A DNA stretch of 64,000 nucleotides, taken from contig NZ_JAJQTQ010000006.1 in NCBI RefSeq assembly GCF_029081005.1, positions 62,001 through 126,000 on the forward strand, written 5' to 3'. A program made the translations under genes and the position numbers. Below the pieces are notes generated by a model. The model was given only the letters and a program-made list of their open reading frames with translations, did not search any database and was not told where the DNA came from. The DNA comes from Halomonas elongata (GTDB taxonomy: Bacteria > Pseudomonadota > Gammaproteobacteria > Pseudomonadales > Halomonadaceae). Position 1 is the stretch's first letter. The number at the start of each line of letters is the position of its first letter. This document shows positions 1-8,258 of the stretch, piece after piece.

Positions 1-342
1 TCCCGGGGCGGGGGTGACCAGATGGCAGCCATCGTGTGCCGTGTGTGCGGAAAGCAGCGTGTTGCCTCCGAACCTGTCGGATTCCCAGGGAAGCGGGTGT
101 GAACGCTCTGATGTGAGAGAGTCGGGCCGGGGGCGTTCACTGTTCCCATTCAGCAAGGTGGAAAGCGGGCAGCCCAATGCCCTGGCCAGGGCGACCAGGC
201 GGGCGTGTCCGATCTGTTTGATGGTGCCGGACTCCCAATAGGATATGGTGACGTCGGAAACGCCGACTCGACGAGCCAGGGCGGCCTTGTTCAATTGGGC
301 CTCCATCCGCAGTTGCTTGATTCGTGGGCCGAGAGTATCCAT
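1..342 (-). CDS. XRE-family helix-turn-helix regulator, 3' end cut by window edge
   Basis: Reading leftward from the ATG at 342-340, the frame stays open for 114 codons to the window edge, so the C-terminus is missing. The N-terminus begins MDTLGPRIKQLRMEAQLNKA and continues into ALARRVGVSDVTISYWESG. This is a Cro/C1-type helix-turn-helix at about residues 7-60, with recognition helix VSDVTISYWE. After residue 65 the sequence is polar with no domain I recognise. An AGGA-like Shine-Dalgarno sits just upstream of the start. It is divergent from gltX, and three direct repeats lie between the two genes (401-430), consistent with autoregulation. The target genes are unknown. Confidence 0.75.
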   Translation of the reverse strand, partial: MDTLGPRIKQLRMEAQLNKAALARRVGVSDVTISYWESGTIKQIGHARLVALARALGCPLSTLLNGNSERPRPDSLTSERSHPLPWESDRFGGNTLLSAHTAHDGCHLVTPAPG

Positions 343-400
343 GTGAGCGTCCTGTCGATAGGCTGGGGGAGGGGCATCCTCCGTGATCCTTTGAAACTGT

Positions 401-430
401 GCAATAACGTGCATCAACGCTGCAACAACT
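401..430. promoter_or_regulatory. three direct repeats GCAnnAAC, possible operator
   Basis: GCAATAACG (401), GCATCAACG (411) and GCAACAACT (422) recur at 10-11 bp intervals, about one helical turn, upstream of the XRE-type regulator. The spacing would place the copies on one DNA face. Its role as an operator is inferred from position only. Confidence 0.35.
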
Positions 431-545
431 GATTCAAAAAATACGAATGCGCCAGTGGGGAGGCGTTGAGAGAGGTGTCATTGCCCTTGGTCAGGTGTCG
501 GCCCTGGATCGCATGAATGGCCCTGCGGATGTGCTGTCGGGTGGG

Positions 546-551
546 TATAAT
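546..551 (+). promoter_or_regulatory. probable -10 element of gltX
   Basis: A perfect TATAAT lies 57 bp before the gltX start codon. No convincing TTGACA is found 16-18 bp upstream, so only the -10 is proposed. Transcription would begin near 557-559, immediately before the hairpin at 562-577. Confidence 0.5.
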
Positions 552-561
552 GCGGCCAACT

Positions 562-586
562 GCCCTGATGACAGGGCCTCTTTTTC
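562..586 (+). terminator. terminator-like hairpin in the gltX leader
   Basis: GCCCTG (562-567) and CAGGGC (572-577) form a 6-bp stem with an ATGA loop, followed by CTCTTTTTC. It looks like a small intrinsic terminator but lies between the apparent gltX promoter and its start codon. No plus-strand gene ends upstream, so premature termination or attenuation of gltX is possible. Confidence 0.4.
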
Positions 587-607
587 ATCGATCGGACCTA
601 GGATGAC

Positions 608-2086
608 ATGACCGTACGAACTCGTATCGCGCCGTCTCCCACCGGGGACCCCCACGTAGGCACGGCCTATATTGCCCTGTTCAACCTGTGCTTCGCTCGT
701 CAGCAAGGAGGCCAGTTCATCCTGCGTATCGAGGATACCGACCGTCTTCGCTCTACCGCCGAGTCCGAGCAGATGATCCTCGACTCTCTGCGTTGGCTGG
801 GGCTCGAGTGGGATGAAGGGCCGGATGTGGGAGGCCCTCATGGGCCCTATCGACAGAGTGAGCGTGGTGATATCTATGTCGAGTATGCTCGGCAGTTGCT
901 CGACGCCGGTCATGCCTTCAAGTGTTATCGTACCAGCGAAGAGCTCGATGCGTTACGGGAAGAGCGCAAGGCCGCTGGCCAGCACCTGGCCTTGAAGCCC
1001 GATGATCTGGCCTTGCCCGAAGATGAGGTGGCGCGTCGCGAGCGTGAGGGATGGCCCCATGTGGTGCGCATGAAGGTGCCGACCGATGGGATCTGCGTGG
1101 TCGAGGACATGCTGCGTGGCACCATCGAAGTGGACTGGGCGCAGGTGGATGCGCAGATTCTGCTCAAATCCGATGGCATGCCGACCTATCACCTGGCCAA
1201 TGTGGTCGACGATCACCTGATGGGGATCACGCATGTGCTGCGCGGGGAAGAGTGGATCAATTCCGCCCCGAAGCATCAACTGCTCTATGAGTACTTCGGA
1301 TGGCCCATGCCGTCGCTGTGCCACATGCCGCTGCTGCGCAATCCGGACAAGTCGAAGCTTTCCAAGCGCAAGAACCCCACGTCGATCAACTACTATCGAC
1401 GCATGGGCTTTCTGCCCCAGGCAGTGGCCAACTACCTGGGGCGCATGGGTTGGTCGATGCCCGACGAGCGGGAAAAGTTCACCCTCGACGAGATGATGGC
1501 GCATTTCGATATCCAGCGCGTCTCGCTGGGTGGACCGGTCTTCGACCTGCAGAAGCTGACCTGGCTCAATGGCCTCTACATCCGCGAGGATCTCGATGAT
1601 GATGCGCTGCTGGAGGCCCTGAAGACGTGGGCCTTCAACGAGGCTTATGTGCGCGAGATCCTGCCTCAGGTGCGCCCGAGGGTCGAGACACTCTCCGAGG
1701 TGATGCCTCTCGCCGGGCATTTCTTTTCGGGGCTGCCGGCCATCCACGAGGGGAGCTTCGACCCGGTCAAGCTCGAGCGCGAGCCCTTGCTCAAGCTGTT
1801 GCAGTTCCTGGTCTGGCGTTTCGAGGTTGTGCCTGCCTGGAACAAGGAAGCCCTGCTCGGAGAGGTGAAGGCCCTGTCCGCTCATTTCGAGCTCAAGATG
1901 AAAGACTTCCTGGCACCGGTCTTTATCGCCATCACCGGTTCATCATCGAGCACCTCGGTCATGGACGCCATGGCTATCCTCGGCTCCGACATGACCCGGG
2001 CTCGCCTGCGCCACGCCATCGAGGTGCTGGGCGGCGTCTCCAAGAAACAGACCAAGCGCTTCGAGAAAGAGTATAGAGAGCTGTAA
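608..2086 (+). CDS. gltX: glutamyl-tRNA synthetase
   Basis: This cytoplasmic class I aminoacyl-tRNA synthetase attaches glutamate to tRNA-Glu using ATP. The 492 residues match the bacterial GluRS length. The HIGH-type signature reads [14 protein letters not shown] at residues 8-21 and the KMSKS-type loop reads KLSKR at 250-254. The C-terminal half is the helical anticodon-binding region. The ATG at 608 follows an AGGA-type ribosome site, and the protein begins [13 protein letters not shown], as expected for the family. A gene for its substrate, tRNA-Glu(TTC), lies about 400 bp downstream. The terminator-like hairpin at 562-586 may lower expression. Confidence 0.97.
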   Translation: MTVRTRIAPSPTGDPHVGTAYIALFNLCFARQQGGQFILRIEDTDRLRSTAESEQMILDSLRWLGLEWDEGPDVGGPHGPYRQSERGDIYVEYARQLLDAGHAFKCYRTSEELDALREERKAAGQHLALKPDDLALPEDEVARREREGWPHVVRMKVPTDGICVVEDMLRGTIEVDWAQVDAQILLKSDGMPTYHLANVVDDHLMGITHVLRGEEWINSAPKHQLLYEYFGWPMPSLCHMPLLRNPDKSKLSKRKNPTSINYYRRMGFLPQAVANYLGRMGWSMPDEREKFTLDEMMAHFDIQRVSLGGPVFDLQKLTWLNGLYIREDLDDDALLEALKTWAFNEAYVREILPQVRPRVETLSEVMPLAGHFFSGLPAIHEGSFDPVKLEREPLLKLLQFLVWRFEVVPAWNKEALLGEVKALSAHFELKMKDFLAPVFIAITGSSSSTSVMDAMAILGSDMTRARLRHAIEVLGGVSKKQTKRFEKEYREL

Positions 2087-2242
2087 GACGCGGCTGCGCC
2101 GCTTGGAGCGGGAAGATCGCCCGCTTCGCGGACGTAAGCTTGAAGCTGGAAGAAAAACCACCCGGCTGCGCCGGGAGCTTGAAGTTATAAGCTTGAAGCC
2201 GGAAGAAAAATCTTGACCTCATACCATTGGGGTTCATTCTGC
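2087..2242. repeat. degenerate repeat modules between gltX and the heptamer array
   Basis: Two related segments, at about 2136-2158 and 2190-2212, share the pattern AAGCTTGAAGC(T/C)GGAAGAAAAA. GC-rich hairpins of the type CCCGGCTGCGCCGGG (about 2161-2175) lie between them. The GAAGCTGGAAG core is the reverse complement of the CTTCCAG unit in the neighbouring array, so the whole stretch looks like one repeat family. No clear intrinsic terminator for gltX is seen. Confidence 0.5.
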
Positions 2243-2319
2243 CTTCCAGCTTCCAGCTTCCAGCTTCCAGCTTCCAGCTTCCAGCTTCCAGCTTCCAGCT
2301 TCCAGCTTCCAGCTTCCAG
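2243..2319. repeat. tandem array of 11 perfect CTTCCAG heptamers
   Basis: The 7-bp unit CTTCCAG is repeated 11 times without a mismatch over 77 bp, between gltX and the tRNA pair. A small hairpin of the type CTCGTG-CGAAG-CACGAG follows immediately. Any open frame running through the array is a product of the repeat, not evidence of a gene. Such perfect short repeats change copy number by strand slippage. Confidence 0.95.
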
Positions 2320-2392
2320 CTCTCGTGCGAAGCACGAGGTGTTGACGAAGAAGCGAGTTGTAAGTATTATACGCCCCGTCTTCACGAGATGT

Positions 2393-2468
2393 GGGGCCTT
2401 AGCTCAGCTGGGAGAGCGCAACACTGGCAGTGTTGAGGTCAGCGGTTCGATCCCGCTAGGCTCCACCA
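2393..2468 (+). tRNA. tRNA-Ala(GGC)
   Basis: This 76-nt cloverleaf has acceptor strands GGGGCCT (2393-2399) and AGGCTCC (2458-2464). The D arm is GCTC/GAGC, and the anticodon stem CAACA/TGTTG encloses CTGGCAG, giving anticodon GGC. The T loop is TTCGATC, and CCA is encoded at 2466-2468. One G-T pair occurs in the acceptor stem. It probably shares a transcript with tRNA-Glu 23 bp downstream. Confidence 0.97.
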
Positions 2469-2491
2469 CCATCTCGCTTCGAAGTCGATGC

Positions 2492-2567
2492 GTCCCATTC
2501 GTCTAGTGGTCCAGGACACCGCCCTTTCACGGCGGTAACAGGGGTTCGAACCCCCTATGGGACGCCA
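2492..2567 (+). tRNA. tRNA-Glu(TTC)
   Basis: The acceptor strands are GTCCCAT and ATGGGAC. The anticodon stem CCGCC/GGCGG encloses CTTTCAC, giving anticodon TTC. The T arm is AGGGG-TTCGAAC-CCCCT, and the GCCA end is encoded. The D arm GTCTAGTGGTCCAGGAC is typical of bacterial tRNA-Glu. It lies 23 bp after tRNA-Ala and downstream of gltX, whose product charges it. Confidence 0.97.
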
Positions 2568-3005
2568 CTCCCTTTCTCTTCTTTCAGTCAGCATGACGCT
2601 TCCGCTTCGTCATCCAGCGATGATCGGTCTTGTCATCCGCATGCCGCCGCGGTATCGATTTTCCTGTGATCGGCACCGTTCTCCGCGTGGGTATGCGTCT
2701 CACTCAGTGCCATGAAAACCTGTTTTCGGGCTTGACTTGTCCACGTCTCCTGTTCCTGTGGTGTGGTGGCCGGCGATACCTGCCGTCAGCCCGCATGGTA
2801 CTGGGCTTCTCAGAAAAGTTCAATTAAATCAAGTTCTTATCATTGGGTTAAAAATTGATCAATTTAAGAGCGAGCCGCTGTTCATGGCGATTCAGGGACG
2901 TTTTGGAAAGGTTTTGAACAGGGTTATCCACAGAATGTGTGGAAAAGGCTTCAGGCATGGGAGAGCGGGCCGAAAGGGGGCGTGAAGATGCCCCCGCGGC
3001 ATTGT
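2568..3005. other. gene-free stretch with an AT-rich patch
   Basis: I see no convincing gene here. An AT-rich segment at about 2812-2872 contains a near-palindromic AATTGATCAATT. It is followed by two facing DnaA-box-like sequences listed separately. The remainder is ordinary GC-rich intergenic DNA. Confidence 0.5.
2924..2946. promoter_or_regulatory. facing DnaA-box-like pair
   Basis: TTATCCACA at 2924-2932 is a perfect match to the consensus DnaA box. On the opposite strand TTTTCCACA (2946-2938) is a one-mismatch box, so the two face each other across 5 bp. Neither dnaA, dnaN nor gidA is nearby and only two boxes are seen, so an origin is not claimed. Confidence 0.5.
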
Positions 3006-3890
3006 TCAGTCGAAGGCGCGTAGTCGTCGTAGCAGGGCGGAGGTATCCCAGCGTCCGCCTCCCATGGCCTGCAGGTCGGCATAAAACTGATCCACCAGGG
3101 CGGTGACGGGAAGACGAGCCTGGAGGTGGCGTGCCTGTTCCAGGCAGATGGCCAGGTCCTTGCGCATCCAGTCGATCGCGAAGCCGTGGTCGTATTCATC
3201 CTCGATCATGGTGCGATGGCGGTTTTCCATCTGCCAGGAGCCCGCGGCGCCCTGTGAGATAACCTCCATGGCCCTGGTTTGATCCAGCCCGGCGCGTTCG
3301 GCGAAGTGCAGGCCTTCGGAGAGTCCCTGGACCAGGCCGGCAATGCAGATCTGGTTGACCATCTTGGTCAATTGACCGCTACCGGCAGGCCCCATCAGGT
3401 TCACGGCGCGAGCGTACTGGGCGAGCAAGGGCTCGACCCGGGCGAAGTCGGCCTCGGTGCCGCCGCACATGATGGTCAGGGCGCCGTTCTCGGCGCCCTG
3501 CTGGCCACCGGACACCGGGGCATCGAGGAAGCCGATGCCGCGTTCGCGGCAGGCCATGTCGAGGGATTCGGCCAGTCGGGCCGACGCCGTGGTGTGATCG
3601 ACCAGCAGGCTGTCTGTCGGCATGCCGTGCAGGACGCCATCCTCGCCGAGGGCGACGTGCCGCACATCGTCATCGTTGCCCACGCAGAGCAATGTCAGAT
3701 CGGCCTGTTCGGCGGCCTGGCGCGGCGTGGCGTGATGATGGCCACCGAAGTGTTCGACCCAGGCTTCGGCCCGGGATGTCGTGCGGTTGTAGACGTGGAC
3801 CTCGAAGCCGGCTCGGGCCAGATGACCGGCCATGGGGCGGCCCATTACCCCGAGGCCGATGAAGGCGATGCGGTTGATTGTCTGGCTCAT
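3006..3890 (-). CDS. NAD(P)-dependent reductase, 3-hydroxyisobutyrate dehydrogenase family
   Basis: This 294-residue enzyme belongs to the family containing 3-hydroxyisobutyrate dehydrogenase and tartronate semialdehyde reductase, which oxidise or reduce beta-hydroxyacids. The N-terminal Rossmann fold shows FIGLGVMGRPM with the GxGxxG glycines at 12, 14 and 17. The substrate-binding signature is LDAPVSGGQQGAENG (about 122-136), and the catalytic lysine sits in GQLTKMVNQ (K176). The exact substrate cannot be assigned from sequence. It starts 63 bp beyond the gltA terminator, so it is probably its own transcription unit. Confidence 0.85.
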   Translation of the reverse strand: MSQTINRIAFIGLGVMGRPMAGHLARAGFEVHVYNRTTSRAEAWVEHFGGHHHATPRQAAEQADLTLLCVGNDDDVRHVALGEDGVLHGMPTDSLLVDHTTASARLAESLDMACRERGIGFLDAPVSGGQQGAENGALTIMCGGTEADFARVEPLLAQYARAVNLMGPAGSGQLTKMVNQICIAGLVQGLSEGLHFAERAGLDQTRAMEVISQGAAGSWQMENRHRTMIEDEYDHGFAIDWMRKDLAICLEQARHLQARLPVTALVDQFYADLQAMGGGRWDTSALLRRLRAFD

Positions 3891-3952
3891 GTGGCGCTCC
3901 TGGTTTCAGGGGTGGACGGTGGGCTCGACTGCCGGATGGTGTCGGCCGAATG

Positions 3953-3978
3953 AAAAAGGCCACCGCGAGGGTGGCCTT
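3953..3978 (-). terminator. intrinsic terminator of gltA
   Basis: On the minus strand AAGGCCACC and GGTGGCCTT form a 9-bp stem with a 5-nt loop, followed directly by TTTTT. It lies 34 bp after the gltA stop codon. Confidence 0.85.
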
Positions 3979-4011
3979 CGAATCAGCACGCTTTACATCG
4001 CCGCCGCAGCG

Positions 4012-5298
4012 TTACTCGGCGGGATAATCGCGCTTGTCGTGGCCCACGTAGAGCTGGCGCGGGCGGCCGATCTTGTAGCTGTCGCTGATCATCTCGTGCC
4101 AGTGGGAGATCCAGCCGATAGTGCGTGACACCGCGAAGATCACGGTGAACATGTTCTTCGGAATGCCCATGGCCTTGAGGATGATGCCCGAGTAGAAGTC
4201 GACGTTCGGGTACAGCTTGCGGTCGATGAAGTACTCGTCTTCCAGGGCGATCTGCTCGAGGCGCTTGGCGATCCTGAGCTGAGGATCGTCGGCGCGGCCC
4301 AGTTGCTCCAGTACCTCGTCGCAGGTCTCCTTCATGACCTTGGCGCGCGGGTCGAAATTGCGGTAGACCCGGTGGCCGAAGCCCATCAGCTTGAAGGGGT
4401 CGTCCTTGTCCTTGGCCCGATCGACGAAGCGCTGGATGTTCTCCTCGCTCTCGTCGCCGATCTCGTCGAGCATGTTCAATACCGCTTCGTTGGCACCGCC
4501 GTGGGCCGGGCCCCAGAGAGCGGCGATGCCGGCGCTGATGCAGGCGAAGGGGTTGGCGCCGGTGGAGCCAGCCAGGCGCACCGTGGAAGTGGAGGCATTC
4601 TGTTCGTGGTCGGCATGGAGCATGAAGATACGGTCCATGGCCTTGGCGAACACCGGGTTGATCTTGTAGTCCTCGCAGGGGTTGCTGAACATCATGTAGA
4701 GGAAGTTCTCCGCATAGTTCAGGTCATTGCGAGGATAATTGAAGGGCTGGCCGACGTTGTACTTGTAGGACATCGCCGCGAGGGTCGGCATCTTGGCGAT
4801 CAGGCGAATGGCGCTGATCTCGCGATCTTCCTGCTTGGTGATGTCCAGATGGTCATGATAGAAGGCCGCGAGGCCGCCGACCACGCCACACAGGATCGAC
4901 ATCGGGTGGGCGTCACGGCGGAAGCCCTTGAAAAAGTTGGCCAACTGCTCGTGCACCATGGTGTGAGAGGTGACGCGATTCGCGAATGCGTCATACTCGT
5001 CCTGGCTCGGCAGCTCGCCGAACATCAGCAGGTAGCACAGCTCGACGAAGTCGGAATGCTTGGCCAGCTGATCGATGGGGTATCCGCGATGGAGCAGCAT
5101 GCCCTTGCCGCCATCGATGTAGGTGATGGCGGACCGGCACGAAGAGGTGGCCATGAAGCCGGGATCGTAGGTGAAGAGACCTTCCGAGCCCAGGCCGCGA
5201 ACGTCGATCACGTCCGGCCCGCGCGTGCCGGAGTAGATCGGCAGCTCGATCGGCTTGTCTAGGCCCTCTACCGTCAAAGTCGCTTTCCTGTCAGCCAT
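4012..5298 (-). CDS. gltA: citrate synthase
   Basis: This cytoplasmic enzyme condenses acetyl-CoA with oxaloacetate to start the TCA cycle. From the ATG at 5298 the protein is 428 residues, the length of hexameric NADH-sensitive type II citrate synthases. Catalytic histidines lie in [11 protein letters not shown] (H266) and [10 protein letters not shown] (H309), and the catalytic aspartate in PNVDFYSG (D367). The frame extends 61 codons further upstream, but that part lacks family similarity. The chosen start [12 protein letters not shown] has a GAGGAGG ribosome site 6 bp away. It diverges from the sdh-suc block and has its own promoter (5375-5402). Confidence 0.97.
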   Translation of the reverse strand: MADRKATLTVEGLDKPIELPIYSGTRGPDVIDVRGLGSEGLFTYDPGFMATSSCRSAITYIDGGKGMLLHRGYPIDQLAKHSDFVELCYLLMFGELPSQDEYDAFANRVTSHTMVHEQLANFFKGFRRDAHPMSILCGVVGGLAAFYHDHLDITKQEDREISAIRLIAKMPTLAAMSYKYNVGQPFNYPRNDLNYAENFLYMMFSNPCEDYKINPVFAKAMDRIFMLHADHEQNASTSTVRLAGSTGANPFACISAGIAALWGPAHGGANEAVLNMLDEIGDESEENIQRFVDRAKDKDDPFKLMGFGHRVYRNFDPRAKVMKETCDEVLEQLGRADDPQLRIAKRLEQIALEDEYFIDRKLYPNVDFYSGIILKAMGIPKNMFTVIFAVSRTIGWISHWHEMISDSYKIGRPRQLYVGHDKRDYPAE

Positions 5299-5374
5299 GA
5301 TGGCCTCCTCTGCGTGTTCTTGATGAGCCGATAAGTCGCTATCTTGCAGGACTTGCCGGCAAAAAGGTTCGCCC

Positions 5375-5402
5375 ACTATAGAAGCGTCCTCGTAATTGTC
5401 AA
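5375..5402 (-). promoter_or_regulatory. sigma70 promoter of gltA
   Basis: On the minus strand TTGACA (5402-5397) is separated by 16 bp from TATAGT (5380-5375). This gives a perfect -35 and a five-of-six -10. Transcription would start near 5368, about 70 nt before the gltA ATG. Confidence 0.65.
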
Positions 5403-5592
5403 TTGGTCTATCGGTGCCGTTAGTGTTACCTATTTGTTTGTGTTGTATGGCTTTTGTACATGAAATGGTGCTTCGCACCATGCATGGCGCGGTCTCCGCA
5501 TGGCCTGTCAGGGTGGGGTTCGAGAGATATCGAAACAGGCGAAATTTTTCGGTTTGACGCCCCTCGACATGGCCCTGTGGACGAGGGGCGAT

Positions 5593-5621
5593 TTGTCACG
5601 AATGGGGCATGACCCTATAAT
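5593..5621 (+). promoter_or_regulatory. sigma70 promoter of the sdh-suc block
   Basis: TTGTCA (5593-5598) and a perfect TATAAT (5616-5621) are separated by exactly 17 bp. Transcription would start near 5628 and give a leader of about 124 nt before sdhC. Confidence 0.7.
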
Positions 5622-5645
5622 CTTGTCCCGCGACTGGCAGGAAAC

Positions 5646-5676
5646 GGCAATCGTGACCGCGTCGGTCACGATTGCC
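5646..5676 (+). promoter_or_regulatory. 13-bp perfect hairpin in the sdhC leader
   Basis: GGCAATCGTGACC (5646-5658) and GGTCACGATTGCC (5664-5676) pair perfectly around a 5-nt loop. The hairpin begins about 18 nt after the predicted transcription start. No T tract follows, so it is not an ordinary terminator. It may stabilise the mRNA, bind a regulator, or act as a DNA operator. Confidence 0.6.
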
Positions 5677-5751
5677 CCTTCCCGAAACCACCGCCCGCTT
5701 CGGGGCATGCCCAAGCGCCCAGCGGCGGGCCAAGAGAGTGTGTATAGAGCC

Positions 5752-6129
5752 GTGAATAGCAAACGACCCGTAAACCTGGACCTGTCCACGATACAGTTCC
5801 CCCTTCCCGCCTTGACGTCCATTGCGCACCGCATTACCGGCGTCATTCTCTTCATTGGATTGATCTTCGGCTTCTGGGCGCTGGATGCGTCTCTGTCGTC
5901 GGCTGAAGGCTTCGCGACCGTGCAGGATGCCCTGGCCGGCAACTTCCTGGCGAAACTGATCGCCTGGGGGCTGTTGTCTGCGCTGGCCTTCCACTTCGTG
6001 GCCGGTATCAAGCACCTGCTGATGGATATCAACATCGGCGTGACCCTCGAGGGTGGCGTCAAGAAGGCGCAGATCACCGTGGTGGTGAGTGCGGTCCTGA
6101 TCATTCTGGCGGGAGTCTGGGTATGGTAA
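5752..6129 (+). CDS. sdhC: succinate dehydrogenase cytochrome b556 subunit
   Basis: SdhC is a membrane anchor subunit of respiratory complex II. With the GTG at 5752 it is 125 residues, starting VNSKRPVNLDLSTIQFPLPA, which fits the family. Upstream in-frame codons run through the promoter and are rejected. Three hydrophobic helices are visible at about 30-50, 65-90 and 103-124. SIAHRITGV near residue 26 and the haem-ligand region AFHFVAGIKHLLMD are characteristic. It overlaps sdhD by 7 bp. The promoter and leader hairpin lie immediately upstream. Confidence 0.93.
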   Translation: MNSKRPVNLDLSTIQFPLPALTSIAHRITGVILFIGLIFGFWALDASLSSAEGFATVQDALAGNFLAKLIAWGLLSALAFHFVAGIKHLLMDINIGVTLEGGVKKAQITVVVSAVLIILAGVWVW

Positions 6130-6470
6130 CCAACATCACGAACCTCGGGCGCAGCGGGCTTTCCGACTGGCTCGTGCAGCGCGCCTCGGCCATTGTGCTG
6201 GCCCTCTACACACTCTTCATCGTCGGCTACCTGCTGTTCTCTCCGGGGCTGGATTATGCCACCTGGAGTGGCCTGTTCTCCCAGACCTGGATGCGCATCT
6301 TCTCGCTGCTGGCCTTCGTGTCGCTGGCGGCTCATGCCTGGGTCGGCCTGTGGACCGTGACCACCGACTACATCAAGCCGACCGGCATCCGTGTCGGCGC
6401 CCAGTCCATCATCATCCTGGCCATCTTCGTGTTCCTGGTCTGGGGCATCCAAGTTCTGTGGGGAGCCTGA
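6123..6470 (+). CDS. sdhD: succinate dehydrogenase membrane anchor subunit
   Basis: SdhD is the second anchor of complex II and, with SdhC, holds the haem b and the ubiquinone pocket. The 115-residue protein has three transmembrane helices. It carries RASAIVLALYTLF and HAWVGLWTVTTDYIKP, the latter with the quinone-site Asp-Tyr pair of the family. Its ATG lies inside the end of sdhC, so translation is probably coupled, and sdhA begins 3 bp after its stop. Confidence 0.93.
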   Translation: MVTNITNLGRSGLSDWLVQRASAIVLALYTLFIVGYLLFSPGLDYATWSGLFSQTWMRIFSLLAFVSLAAHAWVGLWTVTTDYIKPTGIRVGAQSIIILAIFVFLVWGIQVLWGA

Positions 6471-6473
6471 TCC

Positions 6474-8246
6474 ATGTCCAACATGCGTAGTCTGACATTC
6501 GACGCCATCATCATCGGTGGCGGCGGTTCCGGCATGCGGGCCGCCCTCGAGCTGGCCAAGTCCGGCAAGAAGACCGCCGTGCTGTCCAAGGTCTTCCCGA
6601 CCCGTTCGCACACCGTGTCCGCCCAGGGCGGCATCACCTGCGCCATTGCTTCGGCCGACCCCGAGGACGACTGGCGCTGGCACATGTACGACACCGTCAA
6701 GGGAGGTGATTACATCACCGACCAGGAAGCGGCCGAGTACATGTGTTCCGAAGGCCCCAAGGCGGTCTTCGAGCTCGAACACATGGGGCTGCCGTTCTCG
6801 CGCTTCGAGAACGGGCGTATCTACCAGCGTCCCTTCGGTGGTCAGTCCAAGGATTTCGGCAAGGGCGGGCAGGCGGCCCGGACCTGTGCGGCGGCCGACC
6901 GTACCGGCCATGCGCTGCTGCATACCCTTTACCAGAACAACTTGAAGAACAATACCACCTTCCTCAACGAGTGGTACGCCGTCGACTTGGTCAAGAACGC
7001 CAATGGTGATGTGGTGGGTTGCATCGCCATGGACATCGAGACCGGCGAAGTCGTGCACGTCAAGGCCAAGGCCACCGTCCTGGCCACTGGCGGTTCCGGT
7101 CGTATCTATTCGTCCACCACCAACGCCCTGATCAATACCGGCGATGGTATCGGCATGGCGCTGCGTGCCGGCATCCCGATGCAGGACATGGAAATGTGGC
7201 AGTTCCACCCCACCGGTATCTATGGTGCCGGCGTGCTGGTGACCGAGGGCTGCCGCGGCGAGGGGGGCTATCTGGTCAACAAGGATGGCGAACGCTTCAT
7301 GGAGCGCTACGCCCCGAATGCCAAGGACCTGGCCGGTCGCGACGTGGTCGCGCGCTCCATGGTCATGGAAATCCTCGAGGGACGTGGTTGCGGCGAGAAT
7401 GGCGATCACGTCTACCTCAAGCTGGACCATCTCGGCGAAGAGGTGCTCGGCAAGCGCCTGCCGGGCATCGTCGAGCTGTCCAAGACCTTCGCCCACGTGG
7501 ATCCGGCCAAGGAGCCGATCCCGGTGGTGCCGACCTGCCACTACATGATGGGGGGCGTGGCCACCAATGTGCACGGCCAGGCCATCGCTCAGGATGCCGA
7601 TGGCAACGACCAGATCGTCAACGGTCTGTACGCCGTGGGCGAGGCGGCGTGCGTCTCCGTGCATGGCGCCAACCGCCTGGGCGGCAATTCGCTGCTCGAT
7701 CTGGTGGTGTTCGGGCGTGCCGCCGGCATGTTTATCGAGAGTGCCCTCAACGAAGGAATCGACTATCTTGCGGCCAGCGATGATGACATCGAGGCCGCCA
7801 TGCGTCGGATCAATCGCTGGAACGAGTCCGAAGGCGGGGAGACCGTGCCCGAGCTCAAGCGTGCCCTGCAGGAGATCATGCAGAGCGATTTCGGTGTCTT
7901 CCGTCAGGAAGACAACATGCAGAAGGGCGTTCAGCAACTGGCCGAGCTGCGCGAGCGGATCGCCAATGCCTATCTGCCGGACAAGTCCAATGCCTTCAAC
8001 ACGGCGCGTGTCGAGGCGCTGGAGCTGGATAACCTGATGGAGGTCGCCGAGGCCACTGCCATCGCGGCCCTGGAGCGCAAGGAAAGTCGTGGTGCGCACT
8101 CTCGCTACGATTATCCGGATCGCGACGATGCCAACTGGCTGAAGCATTCGATGTACTTCCCGGCGGAGAAGCGCCTGGGGCAGCGCGAGGTCAATTTCGC
8201 GCCCAAGACCGTCGACATGTTCGAGCCGAAAGTTCGCACCTACTAA
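6474..8246 (+). CDS. sdhA: succinate dehydrogenase flavoprotein subunit
   Basis: SdhA oxidises succinate to fumarate on covalently bound FAD at the inner face of the cytoplasmic membrane. At 590 residues it has the usual length. The dinucleotide motif is [14 protein letters not shown] (12-25), and the FAD-linking histidine is H46 in [11 protein letters not shown]. The active-site region reads [20 protein letters not shown], and [17 protein letters not shown] follows. The C-terminal [10 protein letters not shown] segment is conserved in the family. It lies 3 bp after sdhD and 12 bp before sdhB. Confidence 0.98.
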   Translation: MSNMRSLTFDAIIIGGGGSGMRAALELAKSGKKTAVLSKVFPTRSHTVSAQGGITCAIASADPEDDWRWHMYDTVKGGDYITDQEAAEYMCSEGPKAVFELEHMGLPFSRFENGRIYQRPFGGQSKDFGKGGQAARTCAAADRTGHALLHTLYQNNLKNNTTFLNEWYAVDLVKNANGDVVGCIAMDIETGEVVHVKAKATVLATGGSGRIYSSTTNALINTGDGIGMALRAGIPMQDMEMWQFHPTGIYGAGVLVTEGCRGEGGYLVNKDGERFMERYAPNAKDLAGRDVVARSMVMEILEGRGCGENGDHVYLKLDHLGEEVLGKRLPGIVELSKTFAHVDPAKEPIPVVPTCHYMMGGVATNVHGQAIAQDADGNDQIVNGLYAVGEAACVSVHGANRLGGNSLLDLVVFGRAAGMFIESALNEGIDYLAASDDDIEAAMRRINRWNESEGGETVPELKRALQEIMQSDFGVFRQEDNMQKGVQQLAELRERIANAYLPDKSNAFNTARVEALELDNLMEVAEATAIAALERKESRGAHSRYDYPDRDDANWLKHSMYFPAEKRLGQREVNFAPKTVDMFEPKVRTY

Positions 8247-8258
8247 GGGGGAGTCACG

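Noticed and set aside
2243..2319. CRISPR array
   Set aside because: The repeats are 7 bp, contiguous and without spacers, and no cas genes are present.
2213..2506. Open frames through the CTTCCAG array and tRNA-Ala
   Set aside because: The peptide is a simple LPASSFQ repeat and the frame runs through a tRNA gene.
2812..2946. Chromosomal replication origin
   Set aside because: Only two DnaA boxes are seen and no dnaA, dnaN, rpmH or gidA neighbours; the boxes are kept as a minor finding.
3279..3953. Plus-strand open frame opposite the 3-hydroxyisobutyrate-dehydrogenase-family gene
   Set aside because: The minus strand has the Rossmann motif and catalytic lysine; the plus-strand frame has no domain.
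5299..5481. 61-residue N-terminal extension of citrate synthase
   Set aside because: It would include the promoter and lacks similarity; the ATG at 5298 has a strong ribosome site.
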